The notes beneath the pieces were generated by a model, which ran no database searches, was not told the DNA's origin, and was given only the letters and a program-made list of their open reading frames with translations. Shown in pieces: positions 1 to 11,639 of a stretch of DNA of 64,000 bases. Each line of letters starts with the position of its first letter. Position 1 is the stretch's first letter. The DNA lies in NCBI GenBank assembly GCA_012845835.1, contig JABAKD010000019.1:14203920-14267919 (forward strand). Direction: 5' to 3'. The stretch comes from Undaria pinnatifida. Taxonomy: Eukaryota; Sar; Phaeophyceae; Laminariales; Alariaceae. The position numbers were made by a program, and so were the translations under genes.

Positions 1-1233
1 ATAGAACATATCACCACAGAAGAAGCGTCAAGCGTGCTACAGTCTTAGGTTTCTCTCTCACCGCACTACTACTCAACCCTACTATTAAACAATATTTTCC
101 TGCTAATATTCCACTGACTTCGAGGGAAAAGTAAAGAAAGCGCTACGGACTAGAGGTACATCGCGAAAAGCACAAACAAAGCGAAAGCAAAACGGTAACT
201 TTCCAACGATGTTGTCAGGTGTTGCTATAATAGTTTCTTGAGTATAACACTCGTCGATTAACCGTCTACCAGTAGTCTACCAATAGCATGAAAATCGTAT
301 TCTATAACTGTTTGCTATCATTGAGCACCCTCACCAGTCTCTGGGTTCTCCATTGTACCACACGCGTATTTATTAAACAACAATAGTACTATACAATGAT
401 AGTATTGCTACTGCTCTTAGCCTGTTCCTTATCTGAACATATATGTGTATGAGTCGGCCATCAGATTCTTTGTCGGACTAAGCTTAAACCGTTTCATTGG
501 GCGATTTACATCTAGCTATCTAGCTATATAGCAGGATGCCCGAAAACGTGACGTGCATCTAACGTGTATGGTATGAGTCCATATTGCGGCACACGATGTA
601 GAAGAGGCCGAGGGACTCACGACTGCATGGGGCTCGGAACAGCATGACTCCAGCAGAATATTCCTTTTTCTCGCTGATGTCAATCCACATCAAAATACAA
701 AATTGTGCAATCTACAAAGATGCACCGTATTGGGTCGTTAGCACCCATCCATGCGTTGTGTTGTGCAAAATCTGCGTACATAGATGGGATCGTGTTTTGC
801 AATTCAAATATGTAGACTACATATATAATATGCATCGTGTTTTACCACCTACACATACACTTTGAAGTGCATACCAGGTACATGCATACGGTACTATGCG
901 TGTACGGTGCATGCTGTGCAATCTTCATGCGCGCATTGTTTTGTGCAAACTACAGATAGATATACACCCAAATTGTGTCATTCAATGTAGTCTATACATC
1001 CACTCAGACGTCGTAGCGTGCGGCATTCCTAGCTGAGATAATGACCATATTAGACGTTTGTTGTTGTTGGTTCCGGCCTTTCTAGCCCAGACAACATGTT
1101 ACACGCGTCTGTTGGTTCCCATTGCTTCCGGTTACGTTAGAGATACGTTGGATGTCACAGAGCGAAGTGCACGACAGTTACTACCTTTTGCTAAAATTAT
1201 ACCAGGTGCATTCTACACCACTCGGAAAGGTTT
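1..1233. other. Gene-poor stretch
   Basis: No convincing gene, RNA or repeat is visible. Short open frames here have no recognisable motif, no splice-site support and no codon signature. The sequence is AT-leaning and carries only small simple motifs such as the CTAGCTAT runs near 512-530. Confidence 0.6.
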
Positions 1234-1493
1234 CGAGTCGTTCTTCGATAGCCCCCCCAACTTTTCATCAACAAAATCGCCGGTTTTGAAACCAGATCTC
1301 GGCCGCATCTATCTCCTGAAATACGGTGCCCCTTGCCACACACACCCCAAGATCATCGTTCGATTGGACCTTTCTCAAACAAGAAAATACATGATGAACA
1401 GATTGTTTTGAACGCATCTTTCCTCGAGTCGAGCAGCCATGAAACGCTCGTTGAATCATATCGCTGGTTTCGAGGGGGGGCTACAGTAGAATA
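1234..1493 (+). mobile_element. MITE family C, copy 1
   Basis: A non-autonomous inverted-repeat element of about 260 bp. The left end near 1234 reads CGAGTCGTTCTTCGATAGCC. The right end, read from its outer side, carries the matching TTCTACTGTAGCCCCCC. Three other copies in this window (26181, 32735, 33798) share the same interior, including an ATCGCCGGTTTTGA block and a GAGCAGCCATGAAACG block. An open frame of about 117 codons crosses the element, but it is shared only because the element is repeated; it is not a gene. Confidence 0.7.
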
Positions 1494-2188
1494 AGCCTTC
1501 GGCTTGTTATCGCATGGGTAGTCAGTACCCCCTTACCCTTTAAAGGGAGTCGGCAATACTCAGACCACGGCTTTCTCTGTAGCTTTCCCTTCCCATCCAT
1601 GGCGAAAAATCGACGAAAATGACGCTGACGATGCCCTCTTACTGTTAACATTGGAACCACAAAGACAACCCTATTATTGTACCGTTGTGCTCACAGTTTG
1701 TGTCGTGCTTGGTATCCTACATAGTCTGGTCCCCTACCTGTGTGCCATTACAACCCCTGTCCGAACAGTTCGCTAGGTTGATGCACCGCGTCTTGGAAGG
1801 TGGTAGGGATAGGAAACACCGACCGAAAACACCATAATTTATATATTATTATTGTACATTAGACAGGTCATATACTTTAGTACAGGACATTAGACACGAT
1901 GGCGTCGTTCATACCCCGAAGGGGTCGGTAGGGTTACAAAACATGAAATAAACCAACTACTCTGTAGACATGTAGTTCATTAAAGTTGTTGTACACTGTG
2001 TGTGGTAGTTCATGCCAAATATTTATATATATATATGTTGGCACTCTTACATTGATGCCGTCTTTCCGATCCAAATAATTTGGGAGGTCGACGCACAGCT
2101 TCTTGTAACTATGCTCCGAGTATTAATAGCAAGCGCTAGAAGATATACAACTACGTACGGCTATCATCCGTACAGCTCACTCATCATT
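1494..2188. other. No gene seen
   Basis: Intergenic sequence between two MITE copies. No supported coding region; a short AT repeat lies near 2021-2036. Confidence 0.5.
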
Positions 2189-2446
2189 GACACGTGCTAT
2201 GATAATAGCGAGGAGGTGCACCAATTTTTCGCCGAGGTTTCATCAATTTGGAAGCTCAAGACTGCCCGAAAACTGATTTGAAGAACAATGAAACTGCTAC
2301 CGGGCGAAAAACAAAACATGGCCCAGATAAACGACGAGGATCATGGAAAACAAAATGGCCTTCGTATTTTAGATGATTTTGGGTTAAGGGGTCTCGTCAT
2401 TTAGAACACATTTCAGCCAAAAAAAGGTACACCTCTATCGTAGCAC
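2189..2446 (-). mobile_element. MITE family A, copy 1
   Basis: A 258-bp copy in inverse orientation. The left terminus is GACACGTGCTATGATAATAG and the right terminus is CCTCTATCGTAGCA, an imperfect inverted pair matching the family end GACGCGTGCTACGATAGAGG. The interior shares with other copies the blocks corresponding to ACGGGGCTCCTTAACCC, GGCCATGGGATT and AGCTCCCAAATTGA. It abuts a trinucleotide-like repeat directly on its right. It has no coding capacity of its own. Confidence 0.75.
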
Positions 2447-2535
2447 TGATGATGACATCATCATCACATCATCACATCCTCACATCATCATGACATCATA
2501 TCACATCATGACATCATGACATCATGACATCATGG
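2447..2535. repeat. ATC/ATG-rich simple repeat
   Basis: An irregular run of CATCATGA and CATCATCA units starts exactly where the family A element ends. Units are degenerate (CATCAC, CATGA), so this is a decayed microsatellite. Confidence 0.8.
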
Positions 2536-2849
2536 ATGTCGTAAACGATATCTTTTTCGACGTCTTGTTCAACGTATCGGGGGCATTAAAAATAAGCTGA
2601 AAAACCATGCAATCTAGACTATATAGGTCGCGTATGTTGTCGGATCCCTTGCTTACCCCGATGCCGTTCTCCCTGTCCAACGGACTGGTGAGGTCGACGC
2701 AGAGCGTTTCGTTGACGCCCATCGCCCCCCCTGCTCCCCTCTCACAGGGCTCCATCGGAATCTGGAAAAATAAATGCGGCATCAAACAGGATGTGAGCCA
2801 ACGGCACTATTATTGACAGGAGGGGCCGATTTGTTCGATTCAATGTAAT

Positions 2850-3868
2850 TGTTCACTGGATATTGGAATCGCAAAATTGTAGCGATTGTTTTGCGACATG
2901 TTCGTAAAGCTCTTGACCGGCCGTTTGAAATATTGGTCACCTCACCCGTCGGGGAAGGGGGGGGGGATCACTCCCTTGCTTGGTTAGTTTCTCTTTCGTT
3001 CGTTTTTTTCTTCAAACTAACGCTATGGGGGCATATATTCGCCTCAATTTGCGGAGTTAAAATGTTGCTAGCTGGCCGACGAAGAACACATGATCTCCGT
3101 CGGCAGAAGGGTTGTTTATGGACAGCAATATGATAATAAGAATCTCGACCAGAGGCTTGTGTGGTAGAAACAGCGAAGTTGAAATTACCGGACAAAATAC
3201 GATATCAGATAGATATGAGAGGGCGTTATTCTACATCGGGGTTCATGAGGGGTTCGAAAACTACTATTATCTGTTGAAACAATGAACTCGTACGAGCTCA
3301 AACACACGAACATCGACACAATGATTCAATCATAATTCTGTATTCGCTATATATTTATATCAGGCTGTTGTGACCCACCGCAATATTTTGACGAGAAAAC
3401 TTCACACAGAGGTAGTCTAGATGTCTTGTCAACGACGCCGAACGGAAGGCCCATTTTTTTGGTTATTATTGTTATAAAAATTATTATGACTACACATTTT
3501 GGCGTTGACAAAGAACAGCGACAGCGGCTACAACTCTTCTGGAAGTTGAGCGCAGGGAGTGTGATGTTGCGTGCTAATCAAACGGGGCAAATAAGCATCA
3601 TGATAAAAAACTCGACCGGCAGCCTCCATGCATGCATGTAATGCACCGCATACATGTCGCACGGCACTTCCTGCACTGTCATGTGAAACGAAAAACAAAG
3701 CCAGAAGCAGGCCTCGAATCTAGGGATCACGGCAGTACAAACCGTTTGTTGCGTTTTATTGCGTGTGTTCTTCATGCTAAACTGATCTTTTCACCCATCT
3801 ACATCGAACAAAACCAGTGCCGTCCTGTGCCGATGCCTTCTAGAGAGACGGACTCTGTGGTCGCACGC
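2850..3868. other. No gene seen
   Basis: Overlapping short frames on both strands, none with motif or splice support. A run of nine G occurs near 2959. Confidence 0.5.
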
Positions 3869-4170
3869 TTTTTTTTCTCACACTTTTACTTTCCAGCTTC
3901 TTCTGGATAAGCCGTGGCCACAGGTGTCGTCCCTTCTTTCCCCCGGTTCTTGCCTTCAATTTTTATCGCGCATAGGGTCCAGCAATCCCACTGCTCGCCA
4001 ATTTTTCATCGAGTGTTGCTAACCCACGCTCTCGCGCTTTCCGCAAGTCAATTTAAGCACAAGAAAAAGTCCCAACGAATTTATACGAGTATGCACTCGG
4101 CGGGACTCGAACTCACGAAACTGACCTATACCAGGCTCGAGGACAACCTGATACGCCACCGCGGCGACCG
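3869..4170 (-). mobile_element. tRNA-derived SINE, copy 1
   Basis: A short interspersed element lying in minus orientation. Its 3' A-tail appears as the T-run at 3869-3876 and its tRNA-like head ends at GGTCGC near 4170. Read on the minus strand, the head carries a box-A-like TGGCGTATCAGG and a perfect box B GAGTTCGAGTCCC, about 40 bases apart, as expected for an internal RNA polymerase III promoter. The body (AGCAGTGGGATTGCTG, AAGAACCGGGGG, GTGACCACGGCTTGTCC) is shared with copies at 14808, 17885, 19063 and 19479. It encodes no protein. Clean target-site duplications are not visible. Confidence 0.85.
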
Positions 4171-4998
4171 GACACACTACGATCCAGCGACACACATTGC
4201 AAATACAACAAGGTGATTGGGCTAAACAGCGCCGACGCCAATGGATACTACTCCAGGGCAAACAAATGGGATGCAAGCCAGCACACCAGACCATTTGCAT
4301 CGAAACGGGGGAAAAACCGAAAAACAAAAATGGCAACAAGAAAGAAAGAAAAAACGAAAACACAGTTTGAACACTCGTAGCCTGTTTTGTTTTCTTGCTT
4401 ACTTCTTCGACAAGCTGATGGTAGGCCCCACCGTGCACGACGGAGGTTGAATAGTTTGTCATATCGCCTGCGTCCAACGTGAAGTCGGACCATTTTTGTT
4501 ATCGATATAACGTCTTGAATTATGAATTGGCTTTTATCAATGAAGCAAGTTCGACACCCCCCTCACCCTCTATTGCGTACCGTTACGGTGTTCGATACTC
4601 CATGAAAAAAATGTCCAACTGCGCTTGTTCTAGTGGATGCAAGCCTAGCAGTACAGGTTGATTAGTTTTATGTACGGCGAAAAGCACGACGAGGTACTAC
4701 AGCAGTGTAAAAAACACAACCATCATTTTATTTGTTGTGCTCCTTCCAAAACCCATGTAAACAAGCCTAATAAGCCTTGTAACTCATATAACCCTTTATA
4801 ACCTGTATGACTCTTATCGCACCCTTACCATCGCGGAGGGTAACTCTTAAAACATGTACCTGACAGCTGGAGCCAATATATCGTGTCCCAGATACACATC
4901 AAATTTTGTGTGCAGAATACACGTTATATCGAGAGTGTGTTTACATCGTACAATAATATTTGCACTAAAAACGTCCGCAAGATTCTACACGGCGCCCC

Positions 4999-5259
4999 TC
5001 ATACCGGAGGAACAGTAGGAGCCGGGGTGGTCGCCGCTGCAGGTGCTTCGGTTGTGTCGGAAACCGCGCTTCTATCCCCGTTGTTTCCCCCCGAGCCGGC
5101 AGGCGCAGCCGTCGGAGTTTTAGTTACGGGAGCAGCCGTAGGAGGCGGTTGATTGACCGGGGTTGGAATCGGGGCGGCGGAGACATCGAAATCACAATCG
5201 ATGTCTCCTCCCATCTCGTACAGTTTTGGCACGCAACACGGGCAGTCGACGAAAGGAAC
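4999..5259 (-). CDS. Pro/Thr-rich protein, putative 3' terminal exon
   Basis: Unidentified protein end of about 86 residues. It begins with a Cys-rich patch (VDCPCCVPKLYEMGG), passes into a Pro/Thr/Ala-rich linker with PTPVNQPPPTAAP and TKTPTAAP motifs, and ends TTPAPTVPPV before a stop. A CACAG acceptor just above 5259 fits an exon start; the frame stays open further up to 5298 without a good start codon. Low-complexity P/T linkers of this kind are common in secreted and cell-wall proteins of stramenopiles. No catalytic domain is visible, and the upstream exons were not located. Confidence 0.4.
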   Translation of the reverse strand, partial: VPFVDCPCCVPKLYEMGGDIDCDFDVSAAPIPTPVNQPPPTAAPVTKTPTAAPAGSGGNNGDRSAVSDTTEAPAAATTPAPTVPPV

Positions 5260-5439
5260 CTGTGCGGGGTTTGTGTTGGCCACATGAAGCGATTGCAATG
5301 ACGGGAGCGATAAAAGGCGCAGCAGGGTTGTGCCCGTGACAAAGGGTCAGCGTGGGGGAGAAAGAGCGGTATTCGATGCCGGATTGTGTGACCACCCAAC
5401 CTGGCCGCACAGCTAGCCCGCATTGTATCTAACTAGGTG

Positions 5440-7640
5440 TGAGACGACCAACTACTATAAACTAATTGGTTGATCCTGGTCGGTGAAAACCCGACGTGCT
5501 CCGTCCCATTGTACGGGTGCGGGGGATTACGGCCTTGTGGGACCATGGCTCTGCATGGATCGAGCATCCTCCCTTAGACTTACACCCGGGCTAGCCGCGG
5601 CTGATACTTTTGCAATTTTTGACCCACAGCCATTCCTACCCTCTCCCCAGCTAGTAGTGGCGTGCATCTAAGAACGCGGGTGCAGTTGTAAAGGCATACG
5701 GTCAGGGACATGTGCACTGCGATACAAGTCGCACTTTTTGGGCCAGATGTTTAGGGCTACTATAGACTATACGTGGAACCTTAACTGCTACCCGGTCGTA
5801 TCGAAATACAGTAGCACGTAGTACCCATTTTCGCCGGAATATCCAGTAGGGCTGTCAACGTTTTCGACAACATGATTGGCGCACACTGCGTACGAAGCGA
5901 AGGGCATTCACCCGGGATTGGTTGGTTGCATTTCATTGGATTACGGTTAGGGTTAGTTATAGGGCATAGACCTATACAATTTAAAGAGTGTGTCAACCGT
6001 GTTGTCGAAAAAGCGGTAAGGTTACCGTGTGCTTGTGTTTAGTTTTGTTTATATCCGGTTACACTTTCATCATTGACCAAGGGGACGGCATTGCAGTGTC
6101 ATTGCATTAGACTAATTGTATCATTGCAATATCATTGCAGCATCATACATAGCCTCATGGTCACTGCCAGGTTGGCCACTCGCACGACTGACCCTACGAG
6201 TCACTACAAAAACGTCGCCAGGCGGTTCGTTTAAGGCAGCGAAGCTAACCACTCCGTGGCGGTCGACATTATACCGCAAAAAAAAGCACCACCGAAAACT
6301 GAAGACCTTAAACACACAAGGAGGTCACTCGCGCGCGTGGGTCCGCCCCATACGGAGGAAAAGAAACCCTCAAAATTTCCCCCTCTACCCTATAGCCTTA
6401 TTCGATTTATTAAAACCAGAGGTGTAGAGATCCTCAAGGAAGTAAGTAACCTCAAGAGAGGGTGAAAGTTGTACCTCTAGTCTACATCACAGCATACATA
6501 TGTCCGGTTGAGCGGATACCGCATCGATTGGGCTTGTTATGAAGTGCGAAAACGTTTGCTACACGAAAGCTGCGTCGGGTCGACGACACGCCGAACCTCT
6601 TTCACCCACCGGCTGTCCGTCTAGAATGGTCGCGCTGTACAACTCCCGGTTGAATACGCACAGTCGGCAGTTGTCGATCCTGTAACAGGCACCACCCAAC
6701 GAACGGCGAAACAACGCGTATCATGGTTGGGTGATTGGTAGCAAGAACGGCTACGGTCAATGAGAGGGCACACCAGGGGTTGATGTGAACGACGAGACGG
6801 TGATTGACTTGTGGTGCTCTTCAAGTAACCAGGAATTGCAAGCAGGGTACTAGAGACGGTGCATACCTTGGAATTGCGTACGCTCTGTATCAGGTATAAC
6901 GCGGCGCAGAATCATATCAATGCCCAGAGAATGCTATTACCGTATTTTGGTCGAAAGTCAGGGCATCTGTGCGTAGTTGCTGCACATGCGCTTGGCGCCT
7001 CATTTAGCCTACCGAATATTGTTCGCCAGCTGGTAAGGTCCCACGGCAGCCGAAAGTACTAGCGGGCCGGGCCACATACCTGGTACGACATTTAGGCGCG
7101 CAGGTACTTTTCGATTTTGTTTGTAATTCTTAACTGATTAAGTGGGTGTATGATGCTGAGTGCCTGCATCTGTAGTCTATGCAACTTCCAGCTGCAGTGA
7201 TGTGCCAATACGCTCACCAGCAGAAGTTGCAGCCCCACGGGCAGGCCTAAAATATGCTAGGTGGGAAGCTTTTACACCAATCTCTTCTACAGTACGGTAG
7301 ATTTCTATTAGTCGTACAGCTGGCAAACAAGGATTGGTAGCACTGCATTCCAGTATCACGGTCAGGTCAGACGAGATTTCTGACAGTGTGGCTGTACTGG
7401 CTGTGAAATAGTTTGGATGTGAAACGTGCTACGATAAAGAAGTATTATTATCGTAATATTAACAGCACTTAAAAAAAGCCCTTGGTTAAAGTATGTTGTG
7501 AATGCAATCCTTAACCCCAAACCGTCGGCATGTGACCTTTCTTGTTTTGCAATTTAGTTTGTTTCGTAGGTATTAGACTAGACTATGTATTTGTTCATCG
7601 TGCTGCACTTACTTTCAGATAATAATGTATGCTATCAAAA
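5440..7640. other. Gene-poor stretch
   Basis: No supported gene. Points seen: an irregular ATCATTGCA repeat near 6092-6142, and two telomere-like TTAGGG units near 5948 that are too few to matter. A palindromic CACTCGCGCGCGTG near 6326 resembles the centre of MITE family E, but no matching ends were found. Confidence 0.5.
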
Positions 7641-7641
7641 T

Positions 7642-7835
7642 CAGTCATGTGTGAGGTGTAGAGCTCTTCAAGTGAAAGAACCCTCGCGAAGCAGTCGGTG
7701 CACACTCTAACGTAGCTCGGGGCACTAGACTATACCAGTACCTATGCACAACAGAGTCATAGTTATGTGTGAGGTGTAGAGCTCTTCAAGTGAGAGAACC
7801 CTCTCGAAGTAATCGGCGCACACTCTAACCGGTGC
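7642..7835. repeat. Two-copy direct repeat, period 118 bp
   Basis: The block GTGTGAGGTGTAGAGCTCTT starts at 7649 and again at 7767. Each is followed by CAAGTGAAAGAACCCTC or a close variant and then a CGCACACTCTAAC block. It resembles the interior of the decayed element at 40572-40829, so it may be a tandem duplication of a MITE fragment. Confidence 0.75.
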
Positions 7836-7990
7836 TGCTGATGATGATGACGAGGCATAGAGCCATCCCACGGCAATGGGATACAGCAACCGAAGAATTT
7901 TCCAAGATTTTTCTACGAAGTTTCCTGAGCTCGTAACATGAGGACCTCAATACGATATATCTCACCCCAAACATAAAGTCAAATATGTTC

Positions 7991-8043
7991 GTTCGCGCAA
8001 CCCGACCAACATCGCTATCTAGTTCGCGCAACCCGACCAACAT
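7991..8043. repeat. 31-bp direct repeat
   Basis: GTTCGCGCAACCCGACCAAC occurs at 7991 and again at 8022, immediately before the long minisatellite. Confidence 0.8.
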
Positions 8044-8046
8044 CTC

Positions 8047-8375
8047 TATGTGAGTCCTCTATTTAGATCCTCTATTAGAGTCCTTTATTAGAGGACTCTT
8101 TTAGAGTCCTCTAATGTAGAGTCCTCTATCAGAGTCCTCTATTTTAGAGTCCTCTCTTAGAGTCCTCTATTAGAGTCCTCTCTTAGAGTCCTCTCTTAGA
8201 GTCCTCTAATATAGAGTCCTCTATCAGAGTCCTCTCTTAAGAGTCCTCTAATTTAATATAGAGTCCTCTATTAGAGTCCTCTTAGAGTCCTCAAATATAG
8301 AGTCCTCTATTAGAGTCCTCTACTAGAGTTCTCTATTAGAATCCTCTATTAGAAGAGTGGTCTACTAGAGTAGTC
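8047..8375. repeat. TTAGAGTCCTCTA minisatellite
   Basis: About 25 degenerate units of 11-14 bases with the core AGAGTCCTCTA, spaced by TTAG, TATC or TAAT variants. The unit is nearly self-complementary (TAGAG-T-CCTCTA), so each monomer and the array as a whole could fold into hairpins. Confidence 0.9.
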
Positions 8376-8393
8376 TAATGGAGGCCCCGAAAG

Positions 8394-8576
8394 CTATTCA
8401 CTCGTCGTACAGATTATCACACCAACCTCACAAGAGGTAACAAGGTACGAGGGTAAGAAGGTCGGAAACGTTTTGGGTGTTAAAAGTGCAATCGCTACCG
8501 CGGTATTAGTCTGTGATGACACATCAATGTCCGTTGTCAGGTACAGCAGACCAAAAATGCCGGCCAATGATACCAA
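8394..8576 (-). CDS. Small hydrophobic exon-like ORF, unknown
   Basis: A frame of about 60 residues with a hydrophobic start (VSLAGIFGLLYL), a TDIDVSSQTNTAVAIALL stretch and a Cys-containing end (TSCEVGVIICTTSE). It could encode one or two membrane segments. No family recognised. An overlapping plus-strand frame (8473-8739, 88 residues) is an equally unproven alternative. Confidence 0.2.
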   Translation of the reverse strand: MVSLAGIFGLLYLTTDIDVSSQTNTAVAIALLTPKTFPTFLPSYLVTSCEVGVIICTTSE

Positions 8577-8739
8577 GCACGAGCAACGGCAACGGGGCTC
8601 GAGACGAAGACTTGCTGCGCTGTATTATGCCGATGATGAAAGACTAGTCGCGGTTTGTGGGTGTACAGAAAAGCATGCCATGTGTCGTACAGTTAATCAC
8701 GACCAGGGGCACTCGACATATACAGGAGAAAAACCGTAG

Positions 8740-9093
8740 AAGAGCCACAACAACAACAGCGGAATGACCTGCATGCTACATACTACACAGTATATTAATC
8801 TACCACAACAGGAATATACACGGCCCGCACGGAAGAAGAGGACGGCGGTGTTTTTGACTCTGCGAGGGCCATCTGTATCACGGTATCTCGCTTTAATAAT
8901 ACGTGCTTATAGTACTTCGTATTTTGAGTAAACTGACAGTGCAATCCCATGCATGGTCTAGGTAAACAAAAACATTCACTTTGCGAAACGAAAATGGCCT
9001 ATTTCCGACGAATATGGGTCACGAAGGTGTGTTAAGGACTAGTTCTGGTAAGCTTTTGGATGACCTTTTGCAAGTGTTCAAACGGATTAATAC
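8740..9093. other. No gene seen
   Basis: Intergenic sequence without supported features. Confidence 0.5.
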
Positions 9094-9127
9094 CCCACTA
9101 ATACCTTAATGTTAAGGTATTAGTGGG
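9094..9127. repeat. Perfect 16-bp inverted repeat (hairpin)
   Basis: The arms CCCACTAATACCTTAA and TTAAGGTATTAGTGGG are perfectly complementary around a 2-base TG spacer. Such a hairpin could be a cruciform, a small inverted-repeat relic or part of a structured transcript; nothing nearby decides between these. Confidence 0.9.
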
Positions 9128-9501
9128 CTATTAGTCCATTTCTTAACATTAACACCCCGTCATGCAAGAAACAAAATTTACACATATATGTTGCACGAAG
9201 AGTACTACTAGCTGGAGTGTATTTTCATTTTTTATAATAATACCTCTATTATCGTAGTGCTCACGTCTCAGACGGTACCCCTCCCGTGAAAGAAAACAGT
9301 TTTGGAGATATCTAGCCAAGAAGTCGAAACAAGAAAAATAAGAGTGGGGACAACCTACGGGCGGCCTATAATAGGGCTTAAGGAAACCCCCCCCTTCCAC
9401 CGCCCGTGGGATTGCTCATATTTATTTTAGTTGCCCTCCCAGTAGCCCTCAATGTAAGGTTCGGGGAGAGATACACCGAGCTCCTGAGTGAACAATATAA
9501 A

Positions 9502-9729
9502 CTAAGAACCTTCAACACACCACGTAGGATCTACCCCTCCTCCTATCATCTTACGTATCATGTAGCATGGACCTGGTCTTCTTTCGTGCTCGAAAGCGAG
9601 CGGATGTAAGTTGAACTCCTCCCCAGTAAATCTCAACGAGTAGTGGGAATGGGCGACACCTTCCTCTGCGGCCACAGCATCCCGAGAAAGAAGGAACTTA
9701 CCGACATGAACGTGATGCGCTAAGTACAA
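9502..9729 (-). CDS. Unassigned coding-like ORF
   Basis: About 75 codons reading like a globular protein end (LSRDAVAAEEGVAHSHY, FTGEEFNLHPLAFEHERR, MIRKMIGGGVDPTW). There is no ATG at the left edge, so it would be an exon. A GTAAG sequence near 9693 on the same strand could instead be a splice donor. The opposite strand also has an open frame (9406-9609). No family recognised. Confidence 0.25.
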   Translation of the reverse strand: MYLAHHVHVGKFLLSRDAVAAEEGVAHSHYSLRFTGEEFNLHPLAFEHERRPGPCYMIRKMIGGGVDPTWCVEGS

Positions 9730-10176
9730 TGAATGCTAGAGTGGTGTACTCGGACGCGCACGTTCTTATACACACTTGAGAGGCGGGTAGATAAACGTAT
9801 CTGTACTCCTACCTCTCCGCTGAGAAGAGTTCGGCGTCAACACTCTCCCGCAAGGAGGAAAAGTGGCCACGACAAAACGCTCGGAACGAGAATACATGAC
9901 CTCCGACTCAACTTCAATCCGAAACTACTGTAATACAGGATGCCTGTGCACTATCTATGCTGCTGTTTATACTTGACGCTGCCAATAATAACAAGACGAA
10001 CACAAGTAAGAAGATAATATATCGGGCGGAGCTTGACGGAAACGTACCTTCTGGTTAGAATTTTGGGAGGGGTAGAGATCACACACTTTCTCGGGTAATA
10101 TATCCAGCCTGAGCCGCCATCCCTTTTTCATATCACTCATCTAAATACTTACTGCTGTATCCAGGCGTGTTGTACT

Positions 10177-10430
10177 GACGCGTGCTACGATAGAGATATA
10201 CCTTTTTTGTAGACGAAAATGTTTTCTGAGTGACGGGGCGCCTTAACCCCAAATCGTCGGAAATTCGCCATTTTTTTATGGGCATGATTCTCGGTGTGAT
10301 CCTTGGCGCCATGAGATTTTTCATCCGGTTCGTAGCAGCTTTATTTTTTTGCAAAATCAAGTATTGGGAGAGCTCTTGAGCTCCCAACTTGAGAAACCCC
10401 AGAAAATACGTGGTGCACGTCTACACCGTA
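10177..10430 (+). mobile_element. MITE family A, copy 2
   Basis: Left end GACGCGTGCTACGATAGAGA at 10177; the right end is eroded (GTGGTGCACGTCTACACCG). The interior has the family blocks ACGGGGCGCCTTAACCCC, AATCGTCGGAAA, GAGATTTTTCATCCGG and GGGAGAGCTCTTGAGCTCCC. Confidence 0.75.
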
Positions 10431-10439
10431 TGTATTCGG

Positions 10440-11420
10440 TAACTCACCCGCGGAGTGAGCAGCCAACGACGCTCCCGCCTCGCTCTTGCCATTGACAGCC
10501 TTCCTCGTCGTAGAACGCTCCCACCCCACTGACGACGTCCACGGTAGTGACCATCTCCACTATTTTTGATAAAAAACAGCAAAATTAAAAACATTTCACA
10601 AACAATTTCGTCCCCCAACGGGAGATAGATATGTAGGTAGATGCGAACATTCGAATTTGAAGACGAAAAGCAGCGCGGCGCGAGGGACGCAGTTACTTAG
10701 TATTGTTAGTCTATTGTATGTATACGCGTTATTTTAGCACATTAATTAGCCAGTAGTGTTGCTGGTTCTCTCACGTGGACTCGCATAATCATTGAAGCCG
10801 TGGTCACGGGACAGGGTTTATAAAAAGACTCCAACTTGAATGGAAGAACACCCTGCCGGTCGGAAAATAAAACAGACCAGAAGAAAGTGGCATAGTACAC
10901 GTATGCTATAAAAACAAACAAATAGTCTATACACCAGCTGTGAGATCGAAGATTTAGTCGAAACTCACCCTTCCTTGCAAGCATAATACCCGTATTCATA
11001 GGCTATATCATTGCTTAAAAAGCAAAAAAAGTCGTATGTCCGTCAAAATAATTTGTAAGTAAGTGCGAGATCGGAAGTTAGCGCACGTAGGTAACAACAG
11101 ATCATCCATGTTTCATGTTCACCAAAAAAATGTTCCACACGTCTTGGGGTATTCCTCAGCTGTCCTGTGACCACGGACTTGATTATTATGCGCGTTAATG
11201 TGAGAACATCAACAACAACACCATCCTACGAACACTTTGAAATCCAGACAGAGAGAACAGACGCAGTTGGTAGGACATGCCGTCAACGGACGTGGGCGCG
11301 GCAAGAACAATGAAAGTCGCGTGGTGGGCGATACAAGATCGAGAGCTTGCAAGCAACTGGATAAACGAGTTGCTTGGCCCTATAGTCTACGAGCGGTGCG
11401 CTGAGAAAAACATAGACTAT
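10440..11420. other. No gene seen
   Basis: Short overlapping frames only. The sequence near 10742-10999 is open on the minus strand for 85 codons but lacks any motif. Confidence 0.45.
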
Positions 11421-11423
11421 ATA

Positions 11424-11625
11424 CGCACAAACTGCCTAACATCACCCTGTTGACCGTGATAGCTACACTGTAGTTGCAAGGGGAGTCGCCGACCTATATC
11501 CTGATTGAGGACACACAACCCGTAATACGTGCGATCGGAGTATCACACACACCTTGCAAATATGAGTTTCGACAAAATATTCGATCTCACAGCTGGGGTG
11601 TTGTCTAATTTTTATAATATAGTCT
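11424..11625 (+). repeat. Dispersed repeat D, copy 1
   Basis: About 190 bp shared in the same orientation with 24195-24400. Common blocks: ACTGCCTAACATCACCCTGT, ATTGAGGACACACA, GCGATCGGAG.ATCACACACA, ATGAGTTTCGAC and CTCACAGCTGG. It is noncoding and its class is unknown; it may be part of a larger transposon end. Confidence 0.8.
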
Positions 11626-11639
11626 ACTACCGTAGGCTA

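Noticed and set aside
1058-1411. 117-codon plus frame
   Set aside because: Its second half is MITE family C sequence shared with three other noncoding copies.
5940-5965. Telomere-like TTAGGG units (also CCTAACCCTAACC near 60359)
   Set aside because: Only two units each; consistent with chance.
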